Source: Selaginella moellendorffii (Eukaryota > Streptophyta > Lycopodiopsida > Selaginellales > Selaginellaceae). From it: a stretch of 25,998 bases of DNA. Made by a program: the position numbers and the translations under genes. The DNA lies in assembly GCF_000143415.4 (NCBI RefSeq), contig NW_003314359.1, positions 4,610 through 30,607 of the forward strand, read 5' to 3'. This document shows, piece by piece, positions 1 to 6,676 of this stretch (position 1 is its first letter; each line of letters opens with the position of its first letter). The notes beneath the pieces are model-generated. The model did not search any database and was not told where the DNA came from. It saw nothing but the letters and a program-made list of their open reading frames with translations.

Positions 1-109
1 GACTGATCGTGGTGAACACTCGCTGGCGAATGTGCACTGTGTGTGCAGCGGATCATAGCAGCAAGGCTACTCTGCCACTTACAGTTGGAGAGTGGCGTTG
101 AAATCTCTT

Positions 110-350
110 GGGACGCCAAGTGGGCTGCGTGTGGGTGGCGGAGTGGGCGGCGGAGTTGGCGGCGAAGTTACAAACTGGGTGTGTCTTGAAGTGGACGCCG
201 ATGCACACGAGTGCGATGCGAGCGCGAGTGTGATGCAAGCGCGAGTGGACGCCGATGCACACGAGAAACCTGTAGAGAAGGTAGATGAGCGCGAATGTGA
301 GCGTGATCGTGAGTGGGAGCACGATGCGAGCGCGAGTATGATGCAAAATG
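110..350. repeat. CpG-rich degenerate minisatellite (copy 1)
   Basis: Irregular GC-rich repeats built from GATGCGAGCGCGAGT and GTGGACGCCGATGCACACGA, each present twice, after a GGCGGAGTGGGCGGCGGAGT-like tract. The open frames on both strands here are repeat artefacts with arginine-rich or low-complexity translations. The repeat lies between gene X exons and the DUF7869 promoter, so it may form part of a divergent intergenic control region. Confidence 0.6.
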
Positions 351-397
351 CAAAACCTAACCTCACACGGGCGAAATGTCACGACGGTTGGTAATCC

Positions 398-580
398 CGC
401 AACGTCATCATTCCTCGGACTTGGGCGCCACCATTAATTTCTGGATCGCCGCGCGCATGCATGCACGTGAAATCCAAAAGAAATCCGCAACGTCATCATT
501 CCTCGGACTGCATGCACGCGAAATCCAAAAGAAAGATCATGATTGGGATATCATTTAATACCCTTGCTATATTTATACCA
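398..580 (+). promoter_or_regulatory. Probable promoter of the DUF7869 unit (copy 1)
   Basis: Two 24-bp repeats containing AACGTCATCA (TGACG-type bZIP motif) start at 398 and 486. Two copies of a GCATGCACG-type repeat followed by AAATCCAAAAGAAA start near 459 and 510. A TATA-like TATATTTATA lies at about 568-577. Duplicated cis motifs upstream of a TATA box suit a plant pol II promoter; use of the site is inference. Confidence 0.45.
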
Positions 581-1004
581 TGCATGATTGGATATTGCAA
601 AGCATCTTGTATTTCCAAAAATGCCAGATGTTCAGCTAAATAAAGAATGGTATACAATGTCCTTCTTGATGACCCTGCAAAGAAGCATCTCGATCGGACA
701 CCATATGAGACCACACGAGCCTTACAATATTTCAGGGGCATTTGCCATAGATCCGACCGTTATTTTGCTCCAAGATTCTACAGTTTGGTGTGCATTGACC
801 TTTCCATTGACACTGCAAAGGGACATCACAATCAGATGCGGGATCACAAGAAACCAACTTCACTAACTCTGGTTTCGCCAAGATCTACGTAAGGAGTTAT
901 GAAATGAAAGGACCCTCTCTATTGAAATGTGTTTATGGTCCTGACATATCAAAGGATTTTGCATCAAGTTCTATATTTGCATGTTTATCAAGCTACTGAA
1001 TTGC

Positions 1005-1023
1005 TAAACCCTAAACCCTAAAC
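1005..1023 (+). promoter_or_regulatory. Telo-box / short (CCCTAAA)n tract (copy 1)
   Basis: About two and a half units of CCCTAAA, the plant-type telomere repeat. Tracts this short are common as telo-box elements in plant leaders and first introns, so it is not read as a telomere. Confidence 0.6.
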
Positions 1024-1759
1024 ATGTGGCAAATGTTGCGTGAAGAAAGATGCCCTTTCTGGGCAAATGCTGTAAGAGGTAGATGCCGAGCAGATGTATC
1101 TCAGGCTAGCGAAGGGGACAAACGAAAGCTAGCTATAAACATGACGGGATGCAAATAGATTACTAGGCTGGTCCTGCAAAAATCAAAAACCATAATTGAA
1201 AACATTGAAAATGCAAAAAGAAAGGTTTATAATATTTTTGAATTTTAAGAAACCAAAGGAATGTAAGTAGGGCATGTGTTTGTAAGTTTAAAAATGCCTC
1301 AACCACTTAAATTCCCAAGTAAATAAAGCTGTTTCTATTTTTGGTACAGGTAAACTTTATAGCGTGTGGGCTCATGCAATTTTGAACCCAAAAATGCACC
1401 AAAAAATGCTCGACTAGCATTATTCTTTGAATGGCATGTGGCCTTATATTGCCATAAATGGACGTACACACACAGCATAATTATTCCTTTACACGGTGAA
1501 TAATCTTGGCGCGGATCATTGACATGGCATGGCAAAGTTCGAATCACTGACATGGCACAGCTGGATCAAGGCAAGGACATGATGTGACAAAGTTTAACCT
1601 CCGACAGCAAAGTCTAGAAGCTACTCAGTTTGAAATTTGTCAGAGGAATCATAAGATCTGGTTTATCAGAGGATTTAATGTGACGTTCAAGCGTGTGTTA
1701 TTTTTGAATTCTCGAACTCATTCCTAGGTCTATCATTTTTGTGCGCCGTGTTCTTGGTT

Positions 1760-1956
1760 CCACTGAGCGCAGTGAGCGCTGCTTGTGTAAGCGGCGTTGT
1801 GAGCTGTGGTTTATGCGTCTACGAGCGGTTGCGGCATTGCGAGCGCCATTGCGAGCGGCAGTTTATGCGAGTGGCAGTTTGTGCGAGCGGCGCTATGAGC
1901 AGTTGCGGTGTTGCGAGCGGCACTACGAGTAGTTGCGGTGTTGCGAGCGGCACTGT
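1760..1956. repeat. GCGAGCGGC-type minisatellite (copy 1)
   Basis: GC-rich repeat with units such as TTGCGAGCGGCACTA. Two adjacent 30-bp units at 1897-1926 and 1927-1956 are nearly identical. It explains the overlapping small frames here. Confidence 0.6.
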
Positions 1957-2044
1957 TTTTGGTGTGGCTACCGCTTCCTCTTGATATTCGGCACTTGTGC
2001 TTCCTAGTATGTTCACCATGGAATGGCTTAGGACCACATTTAGA

Positions 2045-2236
2045 AATGGCATGAAGCCACATGCCATCTTGGGCTCTTGCAATTTCATAGCTAGCGTATT
2101 GTCATGTATGTTTTTACTTGCCTGCAGCTGTGTGTATATCAAGATGGCATGAGGCCTCATGCCAATTTTGTGAATGCGAAATTTCACGTGGGTGTCAAGA
2201 GCATGTTTGAATAATGGCATGTGGCCTCATGCTATT
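2045..2236. repeat. Three palindromic repeats upstream of the DUF7869 ORF (copy 1)
   Basis: Near-palindromes lie at 2045-2067, 2145-2164 (TGGCATGAGGCCTCATGCCA, a perfect 20-bp palindrome) and 2213-2236. They match the units inside the gene X introns. Decayed relatives occur at about 695-716, 1357-1372, 1428-1454 and 2020-2042. Copy 2 has the same set at 10361-10552. They may mark leader introns; their splice sites are not clear. Confidence 0.8.
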
Positions 2237-2310
2237 GAGGTTGTTTGGTATGTTATGATTTAGGCCATTCTCCAATCATTTTTTGTATGGTCTTAACTTC
2301 TTTTCTGCAC

Positions 2311-2316
2311 TTTCAG
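2311..2316 (+). promoter_or_regulatory. Probable 3' splice site just upstream of the DUF7869 start codon
   Basis: A pyrimidine tract (about 2288-2314) ends in TTTCAG, one base before the ATG at 2318. This suggests a 5'-UTR intron and supports 2318 as the start. The same site is at 10627-10632 in copy 2. The donor was not identified. Confidence 0.5.
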
Positions 2317-2317
2317 A

Positions 2318-3226
2318 ATGGCCTCCGCAACTGCGACGCATGTTCCCTTCGTGGATCTTAAGAACCGTGCTACATGGATTCAGGCAAAGGTGTTTCTAAA
2401 CAACCCCGAGGGGGAGGTGGTAGCTGAGGGCTTAGCCACAGTTGTCGATCCAAGAGATGCGATTGCTAATCAAGAATTGGGCTGGGATGATATTGGAGTT
2501 GCGATTTTAGAGGTTGTTGACACAGAAGAAAACAGTCTGACTATTGGAAGCATTGTGCGGTGGAAATTGAGGCACTTAGTGTTTGAGAATGTGAAGGATT
2601 CACAATCAAACACCACTACAACTGATGACAGAACATCTCTTCATGGGAAAAGAAAGTACACCTTCCTAAAGTGCAGCCAAAGCGATCTGAGCAACGAACC
2701 GAAAAAGCAGAAAATGGCGATGGAGGTTCGAATGGTCTCGACAGTTGCTTGTTGCAAGAGGAGGTGCTGTCAACATGCTGATTGGGATGCTATTGAAGAG
2801 GAGAGAGCAAGATACAAGACATTGTCCTGGAAGGCAGCTCGCAATTTTGTGTATGAGGCATTACGGTCATCTGTTGATGCTTCAGAACATCAGGTGGGGG
2901 GCATGGTCTTCCAGAGGGGTTTGGTCTGCATGAAGGCATGGAGAATCATTTATGGAGTCCCTCGAACCACATTCTACAGAATCAAAACTGAGTTCGAGGA
3001 ACAAAGGGTTCAACAGGCAGTCCATGGGAACGACAGTACTCACAAAACCAGGGGTCATGTTGTATATGGAGAGGCAATCTTCAAGAGGTTTGTCAAGACA
3101 TGTAGCGAGCAGCAACCACATAAAACCCGCCTCTTGGAAGATGGAACACGACACCCAACGAGTTCTCCCTTCCATGTATACCAAGGGGGCCATATTGGAA
3201 GATGTGAATCGGGAACTCTAGAGTAA
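2318..3226 (+). pseudogene. DUF7869-type transposase-like gene, N-terminal part (copy 1)
   Basis: Open for 302 codons from an ATG placed right after a splice acceptor. Residues about 5-75 (WIQAKVFLNN, VVAEGLATVVDP, QELGWDDIGV) weakly resemble the DUF8039-like N-terminal domain of plant transposon proteins. A cysteine cluster (CCKRRCCQH) sits near residue 148. A helix-turn-helix-like stretch (YGVPRTTFYRIKTEFEE) is followed by HGN, as in DUF7869 proteins. The family-like sequence leaves this frame at an AAAA run (3122-3125) and continues one frame over, so the last ~30 codons are out of frame. Copy 2 has the same break, so it predates the duplication. The assignment rests on remembered family motifs. 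Confidence 0.65.
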
Positions 3227-5141
3227 TGGCTACAGGAAGCTGAGCCAATCTAGATTTAGTAGATTGTGGAGCAACAGGTTCAGGGATGTGAGTATAGGAA
3301 AGTACTCCAGGTTTTCAAAGAGTGACGAGTGCACTGCTATCAAAATGGCTTTGTCGAAGAATTCTTGCATCGCTCAAGAGCGAGAGACATTGTTTAGAAG
3401 GCGGCTCGACCACAATATCGAGCAGAGAAGCTGCAGGACTGCATATTATCATAATAGGATTCTCTCCATGGAGAGACCTGACTCTTACCTCTGCATCATC
3501 CACGACAAAATGGACCAGAAAAAGACGTGCTTACCTCGACTCAATCCTGCCCCCAAGGCAATCTCTTCATCCATGCAGCTGCCTGTGTCTCTGTTTGGCA
3601 TAATCGCTCATGGGCATGGTGCCCAGAACTATGGGAACTTCTTTGTACCTCTATGGGGTGGCGGGGGTGCAAACATGATGATTGCGTCCCTAGCAAAACA
3701 CTTAAGGTCTCTGCAAAGTGCACAGACTGAGCTGAACGGCCAACCCTTGCATAAGGCCCTTGTCGATCGAACCCCATACAGGGTTCAGCTGAAGGAGGAG
3801 CAAAGGCTTGCAGTATCGCGTGGGGCCCCATGCCATCTCAGTGAATATGTTGGCCGTCAGATTGTAGAGTTATCACGTGAGGCCTCATGCCATTCTGACG
3901 AGGCTGGTCGCCCGGTGAATGCACAGCCTCATCCAAACGAAGCAGAATCTCAAGGAAGTTCTTGCGGCCGATGTGGCCTTCCACCCCATCTTCTGCTCCA
4001 AACAAACAATGCTGGCAGTGAGAATAAAAACATGTACGTCTTCGCGTACTTGGCGATGCTTGTTGCCAAAGGCATATTTGAAACGGTTACACTTGGCTTT
4101 CTCATGGTTGGGCACACTCATGAAGATGTTGATGCCATGTTCAGTCACCTGTCAGAGTCCCTCCAGCGATCCAATGTCCTCACCCTCCCACAACTCTACG
4201 ATCAATTCCAAAATTGCATCAAAGGCATTGTTGAAGCTGCACTTGTGACAGAGGTTCCAGACTTTAAGGGGTTTGTAAGAGGCTACATCAGGGACGGATC
4301 TGAAACGCTGATTGGCCACTCCAAGCCTCTTCAATTTAATTTTAGCATGTGTCACAGTGCTCCAGTGATGAGGTACAAGATGAGAGAATGGGACACAGTG
4401 TGGCTGCCAATGGACGGCATTGAACTCTTCAAGAGAGATCCCATAACTGGGGAACCTATGATTCCTCAGGGTTCCCCACGGCCGATGCACCCGGATGGAC
4501 TCAAAGACCAGGAAAGTATAGTGGCCGGGATTAGACAGCATATTGCCTTCTGGAAGAGGGGGTTGGTGTTTGGTGGAGAATCCTATTTTCAGAGGTGCAA
4601 GCCTTTGATCGAATACTGGGAGAAGATTATATCTGCTATCCAAAATGGGCCGGTTGTATATGAAGAATTGGAAGAGTCCTTTTGGCTAGAACCCAGAGCA
4701 CTAGATAGTAGTGGAACAATGTCCTCTGGAAATGCAGTGACAGATAACGATGTTGAGGATCACTATTGTGGGCCGAGGAACAAGAAGCCAGATTCAGCAT
4801 TCAATCCAGTACAGGTCTGCAAAGGAATGGTCGTGCTTGTCAGACCCAGTAATAAAAAACAAATGATATGGGTGGGGCGCTGCATCACTGATGCAGAGGA
4901 GGACGCGGAAACTAACTCCTTCAATGTAACTGTGGAGTGGTTCAAGCCAAGTTCCGGATATACGAAGGATTACCTAGAAAAGAGATGGGTGCTGAATCCA
5001 AGGGATCCCAGCATGAGCATATCGGTGGATAATGTTGTGGATGGTTGGATGCGGAAGCAGAGTGCCACCATCACCTTGCCAGACCATGCAAGAGATGCAG
5101 CAAAAGCATTCATAACCCAGGTTCAAGGTGAGATTCATTAA
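3222..5141 (+). pseudogene. DUF7869-type transposase-like gene, main part (copy 1)
   Basis: Continues the protein after an in-frame TAG at 3219-3221 and is then open for 639 codons to 5141. The family-like sequence resumes upstream of the TAG (LPSMYTKGAI) and carries on with SRFSKSDECT, HDKMDQKK, LPPHLLLQ, then SENKN and GFLMVGHTHEDVDAMFS (4101-4145), the hallmark block of DUF7869. The residue expected to be Asp before SENKN is Asn (QTNN, AAC at 4005-4007). A C-terminal segment from about 4818 (CKGMVVLVRPSNKK, WVGR) resembles a small BAH- or chromo-like fold. Two palindromes at 3819-3894 are read through as coding. The frame starts at TTG or continues from the upstream part; no good ATG opens it. 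With the frameshift and TAG the gene is probably dead, though less damaged than copy 2. Confidence 0.7.
3819..3894. repeat. Two palindromic repeats inside the DUF7869 frame (copy 1)
   Basis: GTGGGGCCCCATGCCAT at about 3820-3836 and CACGTGAGGCCTCATGCCAT at about 3874-3893 belong to the palindrome family found in the gene X introns. They fall in a stretch that looks longer than expected for the family, between SLAKHL and LPPHLL. A candidate GT-AG intron at 3813-3926 (114 nt, phase 0) would remove both and keep the frame. Copy 2 equivalent: 12130-12205. Confidence 0.6.
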
Positions 5142-5179
5142 TATTCCTTTACTAAGTTTCTAATGTATTTTATTCCAAG
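5128..5179 (+). other. Candidate last intron of the DUF7869 gene (copy 1)
   Basis: Strong donor CAAG|GTGAGA and acceptor TTATTCCAAG|GT, 52 nt, phase 1. Splicing would bypass the TAA at 5139-5141 and add an exon (5180-5214) encoding the acidic tail GEQSESESEEA before TGA. The gene X introns are similarly short and mostly phase 1. Copy 2 equivalent: 13439-13490, with the exon at 13491-13525. No transcript was available. Confidence 0.45.
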
Positions 5180-5751
5180 GTGAACAATCCGAATCTGAAT
5201 CAGAGGAGGCGTGATGGCATGGCGTGATGGTGTGAGGCATGAGGCATGACACCAAAAAGGAGGTGTACACTAGCGCTTAGGCTTATAATGGCGTGTGCCC
5301 TCATGCCATTTACTTGATCACCAAATACCTTTTTCCCTTTGCACTAGTATATCTTAATACCGGTCTGAGAAATAGAATGGCATGTGCCCTCAGGCCTTTT
5401 ACTAAATCACCTTTGAAAGAAATGCAAGACTCTATGTCGTAAAAAAAAGGTACTAGAGAAATTCCTTAATAATATGAATGTTATTTAGTTTCATGAAAAT
5501 ACACTAAGGGTCAAATGAGTTAAATGACTTCTCCAGACTAGCAATGCCTCTTGCTACACCTTCACAATTAGATTTGTTAGAAAAAGATAACATTGATTAA
5601 TATCTAAATGTTCTCACCATTAAGTTATATGTCTGGCTAATAGGAATGACGTTCATCTTGGAAAGCTCACCACACGCTCAATGAACAAACAAATAGTGTG
5701 TGCGCGCATGCCATCGCTCTTCTTTAGCTTCAGATTCGGCTTGTTCACCTT
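5177..5751. repeat. Inverted repeat bounding the 3' region (copy 1)
   Basis: Arms at 5177-5199 and 5729-5751 (23 bp, one mismatch, centred on GGTGAACAA) flank about 530 bp. The left arm coincides with the candidate last exon. Between the arms are palindrome repeats (5287-5310, 5376-5400), a related cluster near 5216-5250 and AT-rich sequence without a convincing gene. Copy 2 equivalent: 13488-14062. Confidence 0.7.
5287..5400. repeat. Two palindromic repeats in the 3' region (copy 1)
   Basis: ATGGCGTGTGCCCTCATGCC (5288-5307) and a related unit at 5376-5400, each followed by a similar ATCACC-containing tail, so the pair looks like a short duplication. On the minus strand the second could sit in a 46-nt GT-AG intron (donor CAAAG|GTGATT, acceptor TTTCTCAG), but no minus-strand coding exon could be established here. 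Copy 2 equivalent: 13598-13711. Confidence 0.55.
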
Positions 5752-5940
5752 GACAATGAGATTTATTATACAACCAGATGGACTCAGTCTGGACACAAAG
5801 TCACTGTGCTAGTCACCATGCCCTAGATATGTCTAGCCCCTGGACAAAAAACACATAATTTCACATCATTTTCAAATACTTGAAAATTTGTACCTAGTCC
5901 CATTTTACTGAATAAATCCCACTTTAACGAAATAGAGCTT
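5752..5940. other. Non-coding 3' flank of the DUF7869 block (copy 1)
   Basis: AT-rich sequence with no gene and no clear terminal inverted repeat. It ends exactly where the element L fragment begins at 5941. Copy 2 equivalent: 14063-14251. Confidence 0.5.
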
Positions 5941-6111
5941 GTCCCCACTAAGTCCCTTTCTGCCCCTGGCCGTGTTTGCCAACACTGCCACTGGATTGAG
6001 GCCCACAGGCCCGACCACTAAGTCCCACAGTCCTCTGGGACTTCCTCACCACATGACTGTGTCCTTGGTCACTACCCCAGAGGACTGCTCCTCTTCCTTT
6101 CCACAGTCTGG
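5941..6111 (-). mobile_element. Truncated LTR fragment of element L
   Basis: 171 bp identical to 14252-14422 and closely similar to 25526-25696. It begins GTCCCCACTAAGTCCC. It is cut at 6111, after which the sequence is unrelated to L, so this is the right-hand junction of copy 1. The small frame across it is not a gene. Confidence 0.85.
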
Positions 6112-6113
6112 AC

Positions 6114-6146
6114 TGGTAATTTTAACTGTGAGAGTTAAAATTACCA
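6114..6146. repeat. Perfect 14-bp hairpin at the duplication junction
   Basis: TGGTAATTTTAACT, a 5-nt loop GTGAG, then the exact reverse complement. It begins three bases after the end of copy 1, at the first bases of the 6112-8333 segment. It could be a foldback transposon end or a breakpoint-prone site. Confidence 0.8.
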
Positions 6147-6676
6147 ACACTAGAACCTATAGACATTTGTGGGTGTATTTCCCTTTTTTCGAATGAGAGT
6201 GTGAATGAAGATCTATAAATTCTAGACAGTATGCTACGACAAACCCCTCAAGAATGTATTCTACAAAGAACCAAGTCTTTCTTTTATATGCAATAAGCTT
6301 ACATCAACGGTTATTTTTTTTCCTTTCAAACGGTTATATGGCTTCACATAGAATCTTATTTCAAATTTAATAATTTTTTAATTCTGACAAACCTAACATT
6401 TACTAGCCAAAAAGCATAGAGTACAAATTTAAAGAAGTGACAAGAATACTCTTTTCTCAAACATTTTATTTTATGTTCTAACAAATGTCCCTATCATTGC
6501 ATGTAGTAAATATTTAAATTATTAGAACAAAATGTGTTCTTTAGAACATTTTTATCTATATAATATATAGAGAGTTATTAAATTATTAGGTTCGCCATAA
6601 CCTTAAAATTTTAAAATTTATAATGTTTGTACTAAATTACAATTGAAAATTGAGCTCAACTCGTGAGCTCAACTCT
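6147..6676. other. AT-rich non-coding segment 3' of gene X
   Basis: Strongly AT-rich with no gene. It includes a TTAAAATTTTAA palindrome at about 6603-6614 and a repeated AACTCGTGAGCTCAA at 6658-6672 and 6679-6693, the second overlapping the last codons of gene X. Probably the 3' UTR and flank of gene X. Confidence 0.5.

Larger units (their letters stand above)
581..2310 (+). other. Long leader or upstream region without a supported gene (copy 1)
   Basis: No convincing protein was found. Short frames on both strands (for example 588-866 and 1335-1553) have no recognisable domain. Contents are a telo-box at 1005-1023, AT-rich stretches, a GC-rich repeat at about 1760-1956, and palindrome repeats from 1428 to 2236. 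A good splice acceptor at 2311-2316 suggests that at least part is a 5'-UTR intron. The copy 2 equivalent is 8897-10626. Confidence 0.5.
18..6111 (+). repeat. 6.1 kb direct repeat, copy 1
   Basis: Bases 18-6111 match 8334-14422 almost perfectly. By eye I count about 15 substitutions, nearly all transitions, plus one 5-bp indel near 3476-3480 that is absent from copy 2. The offset is 8316 before the indel and 8311 after it. Identity starts abruptly at base 18. It ends at 6111, inside a fragment of LTR element L. The block contains a CpG-rich repeat, a promoter region, a leader and a broken DUF7869 gene. The repeat itself is directly visible; duplication by unequal recombination is inference. 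Confidence 0.95.

Noticed and set aside
53-394. Overlapping frames of about 100 codons on both strands (and the same at 8369-8710)
   Set aside because: Products of the CpG-rich minisatellite; no domain, and every frame is open by composition.
588-892. Two overlapping plus-strand frames of 92 and 81 codons
   Set aside because: No recognisable domain or splice context; could be leader exons but not supported.
1005-1023. Telomere or interstitial telomere array
   Set aside because: Only two to three repeat units; typical telo-box size.
1819-2220. Minus-strand 133-codon frame
   Set aside because: Runs through the GC-rich repeat and two palindromes; no domain. Intron-like segments are possible but exons could not be phased.
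5177-5751. Terminal inverted repeats of a MITE
   Set aside because: The left arm coincides with a plausible exon and no target-site duplication is visible; kept only as an inverted repeat.
5939-6196. 85-codon plus-strand frame (and its copy at 14250-14507)
   Set aside because: Crosses the junction of the LTR fragment with unrelated DNA, and the copies diverge after the junction.
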